Shown here one piece after another: positions 9,160 to 17,352 of a DNA stretch of 64,000 nt. How positions within the stretch are numbered: the stretch's first letter is position 1; the number at the start of each line of letters is the position of its first letter. The stretch covers positions 62,001 to 126,000 of the forward strand of contig NZ_JAQKPV010000004.1 of NCBI RefSeq assembly GCF_028200735.1, in the 5' to 3' direction. The notes beneath the pieces were generated by a model that was not told where the DNA came from, did not search any database, and saw only the letters and a list, made by a program, of their open reading frames with translations. The position numbers and the translations under genes are program-made. The DNA comes from Streptomyces sp. ACA25. Lineage in GTDB: Bacteria > Actinomycetota > Actinomycetes > Streptomycetales > Streptomycetaceae.

Positions 9160-11520
9160 ATGCGAGCACAGGTGCGGAAGAAAACACTGCACGATCCCGC
9201 CGATCCGCCCCCTTCCGCACCGGCCGGCGATCCGTCGGCCTCCCCCCGCGGCCCGCGGGCCCGGGTGCGCAACCGCCTGCTGGCCGGAGTCGCCCTCACC
9301 GCGGTCGCCGTGCTCGCCGCCGGAGCTCCCGTCGTACTCGGGGCGGCGCAGGACCTGAGCAGGTCCCAGCAGGCCGCGGAGGCGGCCGAGCTGAGCAGGC
9401 AGGCCGTTTCGCTCGCCCACACCCTGGCCGACGAGCGGGACGCCCTCGTCCTCGCGCAGATGACCGACACTCCCGAGGCCCGTGCGGAGGCGCTGACCGA
9501 CTCCGCGCGCGCCCGCGCCGACCGGCGGGCGGAACAACTGCGCCCGGATGCCCCGCGCTCCGTGGCCGAGCGGTTGGACACCCTGGCCGAGACGCGTGAG
9601 CTGGCCGTCTCCGGCACCGGCACCCCCGCCGAGGTGCACACCGCGTACACCGCGGTGATCGAGGAGCTGGACGGACTGACCCGGGCTGCGAGTCTGGCCC
9701 GGCCCGACCGCGCGTCCGGCCCCGAAGCCGCCGCCCTTCCCGATCTGGTGAGGGCCGTCGACGCCTCCGCGGCCACCCGTACCCTGCTGGTCGCCGGGCT
9801 GCTCGGAGAGGGCCCGCAGCAGGAGCTCGCCGGCCTCGCGCAGCGCACGCACGCCCGGGAGGCCGCCGCACTCCAGGACTTCACCGGCACGGCCGGCAGC
9901 CAGGGGAGGGAGAGCTACCAGCGCACCGTGACCGGCCCCGAGGTCCAGGCGGCCGAGGAGCAGCTGAGTGAGCTCACCGCGCAGCCCTATCTCACCGACG
10001 AGGCCCGGGAGCTCGACCCCGCAGCGGTCTCCGCTCTGCTGTCGGCCCGCACCGAGCTCCAGCGCGGCGTGCTGTCCTCCTTGACCACCGCACAGGTGCA
10101 CAGCGCCGAGCAGCTGAGGGACAGTGAGGTGACCGCCCTTCAGCTGCGCATCGCCCTGGTGGCCGCCGCGCTGCTGCTCGCGCTCGCGGTCAGCGTGCAC
10201 ACCGCCCGTTCCCTCACCCGGCCGCTCGCCGCGGTGCGGCTCGGCAGCCGCCGGGTGGCAGCCGACCCGGCCGGCCAGGAGCCGCTCCGCTACACCGGGC
10301 GCAACGACGAGTTCGCCGAGGTGGTGGCGGCCGTCAACGCGCTGCACGCCCGCGCCGTCAGCCTCCAGCAGGAGGCCACCGAGGCCAGCGAGGACCGGGG
10401 CGGGCTCCGTGAGGAGCACGGCAGGCTCGCCGCCGAACGCGACCGGCTGCGCAGCGAGCAGCAGGAGCTCAGCGAACGACTCGCCCTGCTGCACGGCGCC
10501 GTGCACGGCACGTTTGCCCACCACGCGCAGCGGATCCTCACCCTGGTGAGCGACCAGCTGGCCGTCATCGAGCGTCTTGAGGAGCAGGAGACCGACCCGG
10601 ACCGGCTCTCCACCCTCTTCGCCCTCGACCACCTCGCCGCCCGCGTGCGGCGGCACAGCGAGAACCTCTTGCTGCTGGCCGGGGCCGAGCGGGCCGCGGA
10701 GCACCCGGAGCCGGTCCCGCTGGTCGATGTGCTGCGCGCCGCGGTGAGCGAGATAGAGCGCTACGACCTGGCCGAACTGGAGCCCCTGCCGCCACCGGTG
10801 CGGATCGCCGGCCACGCCGCGCGCGACATCACCCACCTGCTGTCCGAGCTGCTCGACAACGCCGCCGCTTTCTCCCCGGCCGACACCCGCGTGCGGATCA
10901 CCGGTCACCTCGGCGAGGACCGGCTCACGCTCAGCGTCACCGACGACGGCATCGGCATGACCAACGGGCGCCTCACCGAGCTCAACGAGCGCCTCTCCGA
11001 CCCCGGCGCGCTGCCGCCGCCCGGCGCGGACGGCGACCCGGGCGTCGGCATGGGCCTGTACACGGTGGCCCGGCTGGCCTCGCGGCACGGGCTGCGGACC
11101 GTGCTGCGGGCCCGTCCGGAGGGCGGTATCGCGGCGGAGGTGCAGCTGCCCCGGGCGCTCGTCCAGGCCGATCCCGAGCCCGTGGACCTCGCACCCCTAC
11201 CCGGCTCGTCCGCCGCGGACCCGGCCGGTCCCGCGCCTGCGGCGTCCCCCGAGGGCGGTGCGGAGCACTCCCGGGCGGCGGACAGCGCAGCTGCTGCCGA
11301 GGCCGCCCCGCCGGCCCGCACGGACGGCGGGCTGCCCGTGCGCAGCCGGGCCGCCGCCCCGTCCTCCCCGGAGCTGCCCGCCGCCCGGTCCGCGAGTGCC
11401 GCGGTCGATCCCGAGGACCTGCGGCAGCGGCTCGGCGGCTTCCAGCGCGGATCCCGCGCGGGCCACCGCGACGCCGGCCGGCCTCCGGGGCCCGAAGCGG
11501 GGGAGGAGGTGCCGTCGTGA
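9160..11520 (+). CDS. Nitrate/nitrite-sensing-domain histidine kinase, CvnA-like
   Basis: A large membrane kinase of about 786 residues from ATG 9160 (MRAQVRKKTLHDP); the upstream frame opens at 9082, and GTG 9172 is a further alternative. It has an N-terminal membrane helix (NRLLAGVALTAVAVLAAGA), an extracytoplasmic domain of about 290 residues resembling the NIT nitrate/nitrite-sensing type, a second helix (LRIALVAAALLLALAVSVHTA), HAMP, a coiled coil and an HATPase domain (LLSELLDNAAAFSP, VTDDGIGM, GVGMGLYTVARLASRHGL). The helical region LDHLAARVRRHSENLLLLAG replaces a standard HisKA box, as in the conservon kinases. The last 110 residues are disordered Pro/Ala. It overlaps the Roadblock gene by four bases. 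Conservons continue with a DUF742 and a GTPase gene; these are absent here. Confidence 0.85.
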   Translation: MRAQVRKKTLHDPADPPPSAPAGDPSASPRGPRARVRNRLLAGVALTAVAVLAAGAPVVLGAAQDLSRSQQAAEAAELSRQAVSLAHTLADERDALVLAQMTDTPEARAEALTDSARARADRRAEQLRPDAPRSVAERLDTLAETRELAVSGTGTPAEVHTAYTAVIEELDGLTRAASLARPDRASGPEAAALPDLVRAVDASAATRTLLVAGLLGEGPQQELAGLAQRTHAREAAALQDFTGTAGSQGRESYQRTVTGPEVQAAEEQLSELTAQPYLTDEARELDPAAVSALLSARTELQRGVLSSLTTAQVHSAEQLRDSEVTALQLRIALVAAALLLALAVSVHTARSLTRPLAAVRLGSRRVAADPAGQEPLRYTGRNDEFAEVVAAVNALHARAVSLQQEATEASEDRGGLREEHGRLAAERDRLRSEQQELSERLALLHGAVHGTFAHHAQRILTLVSDQLAVIERLEEQETDPDRLSTLFALDHLAARVRRHSENLLLLAGAERAAEHPEPVPLVDVLRAAVSEIERYDLAELEPLPPPVRIAGHAARDITHLLSELLDNAAAFSPADTRVRITGHLGEDRLTLSVTDDGIGMTNGRLTELNERLSDPGALPPPGADGDPGVGMGLYTVARLASRHGLRTVLRARPEGGIAAEVQLPRALVQADPEPVDLAPLPGSSAADPAGPAPAASPEGGAEHSRAADSAAAAEAAPPARTDGGLPVRSRAAAPSSPELPAARSASAAVDPEDLRQRLGGFQRGSRAGHRDAGRPPGPEAGEEVPS

Positions 11521-12020
11521 GCTCTCCGCTCCGCACCGGTTCTGCGAACGAGGCGTGCGCCGGCATCCGGGACCTGCGCTGGCTGCTGACCCGGCTGGTC
11601 GACGAGGCTCCCGGGATCCGTTCGGTGGCCGTGGTGTCCTCGGACGGCCTGCCGCTGCTCTCCTCCGTGGTCTCCGGCCCGGCCGGCCCGCCGTCACTGC
11701 CGGAGGAACTCCCCGCCGGCCCCGAGGGGGCGTCGGCGGATCTCTCCACCGTGGTCTCCGGCATCGCCGGCCTCACGACCGGGGCCGCGGCGCTGATGGA
11801 CGCCGGCCGCGTCGAGCAGGTCCTGGTCGCGATGGAGACCGGCAGCCTGGTGGTGATGGCGATCAGCGACGGTTCCCTGCTCGGCGTGCACACCGCGCCG
11901 GTGGCCGATCTGGCCATCGTCACCTACCACATGGCCCGCTTCGTGGGCCGGGCCGGGCACCTGCTCACTCCCCAGCTGCGCGCGGCGCTTCAGCAGGACG
12001 GGCCGGAGGTCAGGGGGTAG
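11517..12020 (+). CDS. Roadblock/LC7 domain protein, CvnB-like
   Basis: A 167-residue protein starting at GTG 11517, overlapping the kinase stop (GTGA), so the two are translationally coupled. The sequence fits the Roadblock/LC7 fold: DLRWLLTRLVDEAPGIRSVAVVSSDGLPLLSS, then GIAGLTTGAAALMDAG and GSLVVMAISDGSLLGVHTA. In conservons this protein partners with a Ras-like GTPase and with the kinase as a G-protein-like signalling set. Here the gene is followed directly by a convergent gene on the other strand (10-base overlap of the coding ends), so the usual cvnC and cvnD are missing. Partners must be encoded elsewhere or the unit acts as a two-gene module. Confidence 0.88.
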   Translation: MSSPLRTGSANEACAGIRDLRWLLTRLVDEAPGIRSVAVVSSDGLPLLSSVVSGPAGPPSLPEELPAGPEGASADLSTVVSGIAGLTTGAAALMDAGRVEQVLVAMETGSLVVMAISDGSLLGVHTAPVADLAIVTYHMARFVGRAGHLLTPQLRAALQQDGPEVRG

Positions 12021-13200
12021 CCGGCTCCTCACCCGGTGCCTGCCCGGGCTCTCCGAGCCGGACCTCCCCCGGGGACGCGGCGAGGGCCGCCCCGGGGCCG
12101 GGCAGCTCCGGTGCCCGGTACTCCGGCAGGGGGTCCCCGTCCGCGTCCGGGCGCACCGCCCCGAGGACCGGGGCCACCGCCAGCGGCGAGACCCGCACCT
12201 CACCGCCGGGCGGCGAGTGGACCACCATGCCCTGCCCGGCGTACAGCGCCAGGTGTGTCGCCCCGGAAAAATAGACCACCAGATCGCCCGGCCGCAGCCG
12301 GTCCGTGGGCACCCGCTCCAACTGCCCCCACTGCTGCCGGCCCGCCCGCGGCACCGTGCGCCCCGCCTGCTCCCAGGCCCAGTGGGTGAGCCCCGAGCCG
12401 TCGAAGGCGTCCGGGCCGTCCGCGCCCCACCGGTACGGCTTGCCCACCTGCGACAGCGCGAAATCCAGCGCCCGCGCTCCCTCTGCCGAGGGGTTCTGCC
12501 GGGTGCTCCGGAGCAGTTCCCCCGCCGCCGGCTCTCGCCGGGCCGGTCCGCTTCCGGTGGCCTCCTGAGCCGCCAGGGCGGCCAGCTCCTCCGCGGTCAG
12601 CGGGGCGAGCAGCTCCTCGACCTCCGCCAGCCGCCGGCGCACCGCCTCCTGATGCTGCTCCCGCTGCCGGGCGAGCGCTTCCCGGCTCTCCAGAGCCGCC
12701 CGGGCCTGCCCGGCCAGTTGCCCGGCCCGCTCGGTCTCCTGCGACAGCTCCTTCAGGAGGCCGGCCTGGTCCTCGGCCGCTCGGTCGAGGACTTCCTGCC
12801 GGCGCAGTTCGGCGGCCGGGTCGTTGCTGAGCAGCAGGCGCAGAGCGGAGGAGAGCGGCACTCCGCCGGTCCGGTACTCCTCGCGCGCCATCCGGCCGAT
12901 CCGCTGCCTGCTCCCGGCCAGCTCCCCGCGGGTGCCGGCGAGCTCCGCGGTGAGCCGCTCCGCCCGGCCGCGCTGAGCCTGCGACTGCTCCTCGGCCGCC
13001 CGGTGGGCCTCGGAGGCGGCGCCGAGCTCCTGGTACAGCGCGCGCAGCTCCACCAGCAGCTCGCCGGCCCCGGTGGCGGACTCCGCCGTGGTGGGGCGGT
13101 CCGTGCCGGGCTCCGCCGCGGCCTGCGGCGGCGGAGCCGTGAGCGCCACGGCGGCCAGCGCCGTGGCACAGGCGGACCGGGCCCACCAGCGGCCGGCCAT
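12010..13200 (-). CDS. Secreted NlpC/P60-family protein with catalytic Cys replaced by Gly
   Basis: A 396-residue secreted protein starting at ATG 13200 behind a strong GGAGGTGATTCC. Signal peptide MAGRWWARSACATALAAVAL with cleavage near AAA-EP; then a long coiled coil (about 45-210, rich in Glu/Arg/Ala), a layout shared with RipA-like peptidoglycan hydrolases and their FtsX-type activation. The NlpC/P60 domain covers about 235-350. Its active-site motif normally reads FDCSGL; here it is AFDGSGLTHWAW with codon GGC at 12397-12399 (residue 268). The His part GATHLALYAG is kept. Without the nucleophile the enzyme should be inactive, leaving a binding or regulatory role, unless this is a single-base error (TGC to GGC). 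The C-terminal 50 residues are Pro/Gly-rich. Confidence 0.88.
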   Translation of the reverse strand: MAGRWWARSACATALAAVALTAPPPQAAAEPGTDRPTTAESATGAGELLVELRALYQELGAASEAHRAAEEQSQAQRGRAERLTAELAGTRGELAGSRQRIGRMAREEYRTGGVPLSSALRLLLSNDPAAELRRQEVLDRAAEDQAGLLKELSQETERAGQLAGQARAALESREALARQREQHQEAVRRRLAEVEELLAPLTAEELAALAAQEATGSGPARREPAAGELLRSTRQNPSAEGARALDFALSQVGKPYRWGADGPDAFDGSGLTHWAWEQAGRTVPRAGRQQWGQLERVPTDRLRPGDLVVYFSGATHLALYAGQGMVVHSPPGGEVRVSPLAVAPVLGAVRPDADGDPLPEYRAPELPGPGAALAASPGEVRLGEPGQAPGEEPATP

Positions 13201-13430
13201 GGAATCACCTCCGAGGGGCGTCGCTTTGCCCGGGCAGCTGCCGGGTGCGGCGCTGAACGGTCCGGGGCGGGTAGGGCAGGCTGTCCCGGCGATCCTGCCC
13301 CCCGGCCGGTGTCCGCGCACGCCGGAGCGGGCGTACGGGTGACGGGCCGTCGACGTGACGTACGGTCAGCGTCGGCCCCGCGCAGGGACGGTGAAAGCAA
13401 CAGGACGCAGGCCGGAAAGCGGACGGAGGG

Positions 13431-13700
13431 TCAGTGCCGGGGGCGTGACCAGGGCCAGCGGAGACCACCGGACGGGGTGCCTTCCGGGTCGTACACGTAG
13501 CGCCAGCCGCGCGGGAGGCCGAGCCGGCGGGTGTGCCCGGACGCCTCCAGCCGGTACACGTGGACCACGTCCGGCTCCTCGCCCGTGCCCGGGACCGGCA
13601 CCTCGTAGGTCTTCGGCGGCTTTCCCGTCATCCCGAGCAGCACCGGCAGCGTCCGTCCGTCCAGGGGGCCGCCGACGAAGGGGGTTTGTTCGCTCCGCAC
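13431..13700 (-). CDS. Small hypothetical protein
   Basis: An 89-residue protein reading [20 protein letters not shown] and later [24 protein letters not shown]. The phrase [12 protein letters not shown] resembles small Streptomyces proteins of unknown function with a GGPxDG start. No signal peptide, membrane segment or cysteine is visible. It lies 7 bases after the TetR-type gene on the same strand, so the two are probably co-transcribed and it may be in that regulator's operon. No function can be assigned. Confidence 0.65.
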   Translation of the reverse strand: MRSEQTPFVGGPLDGRTLPVLLGMTGKPPKTYEVPVPGTGEEPDVVHVYRLEASGHTRRLGLPRGWRYVYDPEGTPSGGLRWPWSRPRH

Positions 13701-13707
13701 CGGTGCC

Positions 13708-14451
13708 TCACCGCTCCACGGGTGCGGGTGCGGGTGCGGGTGCCAGCGCGGCGGTGCTCCGCCGGAGCAGCGCGTCGACCGGCCCGCCCGGGGGCTCCGT
13801 GGTCACCGCCTCGCGCAGCACGCGGGCCGTGGCCTCGTCATGCCCCGCGGTGACCACCAGCAGGGCGATGAACTGGTCGACCAGCCAGTCGCGCAGCTCC
13901 TCCAGCGGTGGCTCCTTGTCCTCGTCGAGCCAGATCAGTGAGGCGGCCTCCACCGTGGTGATCCAGGTGCGCACCGCCAACCGGAGCCGCAGCCCCGGCT
14001 CCGGTACGGCCAGATGCCGCAGCACGTGTCCGGCGGCGCTGCGGCGTACCTGGTCCACGATGGCGCAGGTGCGGGATGTCTCCACGACGCTGCCGCCCTT
14101 CAGGAGGGCGGTGAAGCCCTCGTCATTGCGGTCGACGAAGCCCAGGTACCGGTCCAGGGCCCCCGCCAGCCGGGTGGAGAGCGGGCCGGACGGCGGCACG
14201 ACGAAGCAGCGCTGCAGGTCGTCCGCCGCGCTCCGCAGCGCGGCCTCGTACAGCTGCTGCTTCCCGCCGGGGAAGTAGCGGTACACCAGGGGCCGGGAGA
14301 CGTCCGCCGCCCGGGCCACGTCGTCCAGCGAGACCTCCTCGGGCGGACGCTGGGCGAAGAGCCGCTGGGCGGTGGCGATCAGCTGACCACGGCGCTGTTC
14401 CACACTCAGCCTGCGGTACGCGGGGCCGGGCGGGGCGGGGCGGCTGCTCAT
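13708..14451 (-). CDS. TetR-family transcriptional regulator
   Basis: A 247-residue regulator. I take ATG 14451 ([20 protein letters not shown]) as start, since the longer frame adds a stretch without TetR similarity. The helix-turn-helix is at about 20-65: [31 protein letters not shown]. The remainder is the helical ligand/dimer domain, including a Trp/acidic stretch ([18 protein letters not shown]). The C-terminus ends in Ala-Pro repeats (APAPAPAP) encoded by tandem GGGTGC units at about 13720-13743, a site prone to length change. Its targets are unknown; the co-oriented small gene downstream and the VOC gene upstream (same strand, 85 bases away) are candidates. Confidence 0.9.
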   Translation of the reverse strand: MSSRPAPPGPAYRRLSVEQRRGQLIATAQRLFAQRPPEEVSLDDVARAADVSRPLVYRYFPGGKQQLYEAALRSAADDLQRCFVVPPSGPLSTRLAGALDRYLGFVDRNDEGFTALLKGGSVVETSRTCAIVDQVRRSAAGHVLRHLAVPEPGLRLRLAVRTWITTVEAASLIWLDEDKEPPLEELRDWLVDQFIALLVVTAGHDEATARVLREAVTTEPPGGPVDALLRRSTAALAPAPAPAPVER

Positions 14452-14536
14452 GCCGGGTAGCGTAGCCGCCACCCGGGCCGGGACGCTCCTATCCCGCAGA
14501 GTGGTGACCAGGCACACGGAAAGGGGGCCCGGCGGG

Positions 14537-14911
14537 TTACGGCCGGCGCTCGGCGGTGGAGCGCAGGACGCAGAACTCGTTGCCCTCGGGGTCGGCCAGG
14601 ACCGCCCAGCCGGTGCCGTCCGGTTCGCGGAAGTCCTCGACGAAGGCGGCGCCGAGGGTCAGCAGGCGCTCGACCTCCTGTTCGCGGGTGGTGTCCGGGC
14701 GCAGGCAGAGGTGGAGGCGGTTCTTGCCGGCCTTCTGTTCGGGGACCTGGTTGAAGTGGAGGACGGGACCGGTCGGGAGCAGCACCTGGCACTCGTGCTC
14801 GCCCGGCTTGTCCTCCGGGTGCAGCGGATGGCCGGTGACCGCGCTCCAGAAGCGGGCGAGTTCGTAGGCGTTGACGGCGTCGATCGCGACGTTCTGCAGG
14901 TGTGAGGTCAT
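14537..14911 (-). CDS. VOC (glyoxalase-fold) family protein
   Basis: A 124-residue single-domain protein with two beta-alpha-beta-beta-beta modules. Visible marks are MTSHLQNVAIDAVNAYELA, ARFWSAVTGHPL, LHFNQVPEQKAGKNRLHLCL and DPEGNEFCVLRSTAE. The DPEGNEFCVL end is characteristic of the Streptomyces glyoxalase-like (Glyoxalase_6) group. Members of the fold bind a metal and act on small molecules or confer resistance by binding drugs, but this subgroup has no proven substrate. It is transcribed divergently from the small gene at 15022 and is followed on the same strand by the TetR gene. Confidence 0.85.
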   Translation of the reverse strand: MTSHLQNVAIDAVNAYELARFWSAVTGHPLHPEDKPGEHECQVLLPTGPVLHFNQVPEQKAGKNRLHLCLRPDTTREQEVERLLTLGAAFVEDFREPDGTGWAVLADPEGNEFCVLRSTAERRP

Positions 14912-15021
14912 GCGCGCGAGGATGCCCCCTCAAGGGTCGCGGGGCCAGCGGTTTTTGTCAGTACCGGACGGGAGAATGGAAAGTGTTCGCATGGTTCGCC
15001 GACACCTCCAGGAGGCTGCCG

Positions 15022-15285
15022 ATGGCCGTTGTCGCTCCACATTTCCCGCTCGCCGGATCACCACTGCAGAAGAAGCGGCTGCCCGCCGAGCAGCCGCGTG
15101 AATGGTATGAGTCCCACAACCGCCGCCTCAAGGCGCTTCGGCTGGCCACGGCTCTGCTCGACACCGGGGTCTTTCACCCGACCCAGGCCCACAATCGCCG
15201 GATACGCGCCATCGCACCGCTGATCGGAGTGCGTCCGCCCTCCGACATCACCTGCCGGATGGTCCGTTCGCTGATGCTGCACTGA
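15022..15285 (+). CDS. Small conserved actinobacterial hypothetical protein
   Basis: An 87-residue basic protein starting at ATG 15022 with AGGAGG six bases before it, a good ribosome site. It reads MAVVAPHFPLAGSPLQKKRL and contains REWYESHNRRLKALRLATAL and RPPSDITCRMVRSLML. The strong Arg/Lys content and the single Cys in the last ten residues are notable, and the composition looks coding. I recall similar short Streptomyces proteins but no function. A GTG at 14983 in the same frame could add 13 residues. It stands alone between divergent and convergent neighbours. Confidence 0.65.
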   Translation: MAVVAPHFPLAGSPLQKKRLPAEQPREWYESHNRRLKALRLATALLDTGVFHPTQAHNRRIRAIAPLIGVRPPSDITCRMVRSLMLH

Positions 15286-15501
15286 CGGACGGTCGGCGAC
15301 GAGGACGTACGAGGGCCCGGCGGCACCGGGGGCGGCGCGCGCCGTGCGGTGCCGCCGGGCCCAGCCGTTCTCGCCGCCGCAGCGCGGGCGGGTCCCCCCA
15401 GGGCGGCTGGGCCGGTCCGGTCCGGCCGCCGCCGGGCAGCAGCAGCACGGTGGGGGAGGGTGCTTCCGGCCGCCGGTACACCTCCGGCTGTGCTCGTCGG
15501 T

Positions 15502-16437
15502 TCAGGCCAGAAGGCCGGATTGTTTCCACATCGCCCGGCCTGCACCCCGCAGCACCCCGATGTCGTCGAGGAAGTCCGTCAGTTTCCGGGCGCCGTTCTG
15601 CATCACCTCGCGGCGATGGGCGCTCGCCCGCACCTGAGCCACCGCCTCCCGGCGGTCCAGGCCGATGTTCGTGTACACCTGCGGGTTGACGAACGCGACG
15701 GAGAACACGCGGGCGAACTCCCCGCACGTCAGCCGGGTGAACTCGCGTTCCCAGCGGGGTGCCGTCAGCATCTGACGGCGCAGCTCCTCCCGGGCGTAGC
15801 GCACGTGCCGGGCCTCCTCCACGACATGAATCCGCGTCACCCCGCGGATCAGCGTCTGGACCCGCTCGTCGGGGAACGTGAGCCGCTGCATCCAGTCCAG
15901 CACCTCCTCGCCGAGCAGCGTGGCGGTGAAGGAACCGGGGGTGGTGGAGATGGTCTTGAAGAGCCGGCCGAGGTTCTGGTGCGCGCGGCTGACCGGGTAG
16001 GCGGGGGTGCCGCCCTTCTCGATGACCCGGGCGAACATCATCGAGTGCCGGCATTCGTCGGCGATCTCGGTGAGCGCGTACCGCACGTGGGCGCTGGTCG
16101 GGGGCTTGTCGTAAATGTGCCGGACCAGCAGCTGCATCAGGATGAGTTCGAACCAGATACCGAGGGAGGCGAGGGCCGCCGACTCGTGCCGGGAGAGCTC
16201 CAGGCGCTGCTCCTGCGACATCGAGTACCACAGCGGTGTGTCGTAGAGCGAGAGGAGCTCCGGCGGCCAGTGCCACTTGCCCTCTTCGAACGGGGCCTCC
16301 CAGTCGAGTTCCTGATCGGGGTCGAAGGAGTGCTTGGCGGAGGAGGCGAGCAGCCGTTCCGCCACCCGCTCACGGTCCTTGAGCACGCCCAGGGCATCCC
16401 GCAGGGACGTGAAGTCGGTATCCGGTGCCGTGGTCAT
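15502..16437 (-). CDS. AurF-like di-iron oxygenase
   Basis: A 311-residue helical protein related to AurF, the p-aminobenzoate N-oxygenase family. All seven expected di-iron ligands can be placed: Glu97 (WFELILMQ), Glu128 and His131 (ADECRH), Glu177 or 178 (GEEVL), His204, Glu207/208 and His211 (IHVVEEARHVRYA). Such enzymes use O2 to oxidise amino groups or act as desaturase-like oxygenases. Length and motif spacing suit a working enzyme. There is no biosynthetic cluster beside it, so the substrate is open. The AurF family also has many members outside antibiotic clusters, often near TetR genes; a TetR gene is 1 kb away. Confidence 0.88.
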   Translation of the reverse strand: MTTAPDTDFTSLRDALGVLKDRERVAERLLASSAKHSFDPDQELDWEAPFEEGKWHWPPELLSLYDTPLWYSMSQEQRLELSRHESAALASLGIWFELILMQLLVRHIYDKPPTSAHVRYALTEIADECRHSMMFARVIEKGGTPAYPVSRAHQNLGRLFKTISTTPGSFTATLLGEEVLDWMQRLTFPDERVQTLIRGVTRIHVVEEARHVRYAREELRRQMLTAPRWEREFTRLTCGEFARVFSVAFVNPQVYTNIGLDRREAVAQVRASAHRREVMQNGARKLTDFLDDIGVLRGAGRAMWKQSGLLA

Positions 16438-16621
16438 CTGCGGTCTCCTCGGTGGGTCCGGCGGTCCACCTTATGAGACTACGTGTCAACAAGGGCGTCA
16501 ATCCCTTGCGCGGCACTATTTGACCCGTCGGTAACCTGGTCTTCCCTGCTCGGAGTCCGCCGCCCGGAAGGCGGACGGGCTCCGAGCGGCCGTCCGGTGA
16601 GCGCCCCGGCCGCAGGTGCGG

Positions 16622-17026
16622 TCAGCAGCGCTCCGGGGTGCGGCCGGTGACACGCACGGCGGAAGCCGGGGCCCAGGCGTAGTAGCCGTTGTGCAGCAGG
16701 TACCAGACGCTGCTGCCCCGCACCCGCTGTCCGTGGGTGCGGCAGAGGATCTGCACCCGCTTCCCGTGCCGGACCGTGATCACGGTGGCGGAGCGGGTGG
16801 TCGGTGCCGCCCGCAGGCGCAGGTCGGGGTAGGCCGCGATGAGGCCGGACGGGCCCCGGTGGCCGCGGGGTTCCGTGGGTGCGGGGGAGCCGCTCCGCTC
16901 CACCGGGGCGGCGGGGGCGGCGGGGGCGGCGGGGGCGGCGGGGGCGGCGGGAGCCGCAGCGATCGTGGCGGCGAGGATGCCGCCCGCGGTGCACAGGGTG
17001 AGCCGGGTGAGGAAAGAACGGCGCAT
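16622..17026 (-). CDS. Secreted SH3-like domain protein
   Basis: A 134-residue secreted protein from ATG 17026 (MRRSFLTRLTLCTAGGILAA). The signal peptide runs to about 28. A low-complexity Ala/Pro tract of about 17 residues (PAAPAAPAAP) follows, encoded by near-identical 9-base units at about 16908-16963. The C-terminal part looks like a bacterial SH3b domain: YPDLRLRAAPTTRSATVITV, RHGKRVQILCRTHGQRV, SSVWYLLHNGYYAWAPASAVR. SH3b domains bind peptidoglycan or proteins. Two Cys (in ILCRTHG and the C-terminal TPERC) may form a disulphide outside the cell. It is divergent from the GH5 gene, sharing the intergenic region that carries the CebR box. Confidence 0.8.
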   Translation of the reverse strand: MRRSFLTRLTLCTAGGILAATIAAAPAAPAAPAAPAAPAAPVERSGSPAPTEPRGHRGPSGLIAAYPDLRLRAAPTTRSATVITVRHGKRVQILCRTHGQRVRGSSVWYLLHNGYYAWAPASAVRVTGRTPERC

Positions 17027-17242
17027 GGTGGCCTCCAGTGGCGTCCGGGTGCGTGTCACCCTTCTGCACTCGAAACAGGATAAGAGCACCCAAATAGCCC
17101 GGCAAATGGGCGAATAGACCCCGGGAAAGTGCGGCGCCTGCGCCTCCCGTTCCGGGTTTCCGGTCGCACCTGCCCGTCCTGGAGGGGGCCGCACCGGGAG
17201 GGGAACTTACTTCGGACACTTCACTTAGTCGCGGCAGAGTAC

Positions 17243-17272
17243 TTGACATGCCATCAACAAGACTGGCCTGAT
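17243..17272 (+). promoter_or_regulatory. Likely promoter of the GH5 gene
   Basis: TTGACA (17243-17248) matches the -35 consensus exactly; CCTGAT (17267-17272) is a fair -10 with an 18-base spacer. The CebR-type box begins 8 bases downstream, covering the probable transcription start, an ideal position for repression. Transcript start is inferred. Confidence 0.6.
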
Positions 17273-17280
17273 GGGTCGTA

Positions 17281-17294
17281 TGGGAGCGCTCCCA
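17281..17294. promoter_or_regulatory. CebR-type operator TGGGAGCGCTCCCA
   Basis: A perfect 14-base palindrome identical to the CebR box of Streptomyces, the repressor of cello-oligosaccharide use that is released by cellobiose. It sits between promoter and GH5 start codon, so cellobiose should induce this enzyme. No CebR gene is in the window. Confidence 0.85.
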
Positions 17295-17352
17295 GACTCC
17301 CCCCCGCCGCTCGGTGTCTTTGCGAGTCGGATTCACCTGAGGAGAGAAGACC

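Noticed and set aside
9019..11088. 689-codon frame opposite the histidine kinase
   Set aside because: Same reason: the kinase on the plus strand explains the sequence fully.
16908..16963. GGCGGCGGG tandem units as a regulatory repeat
   Set aside because: They lie in frame in the SH3-like protein and encode its Ala/Pro linker.
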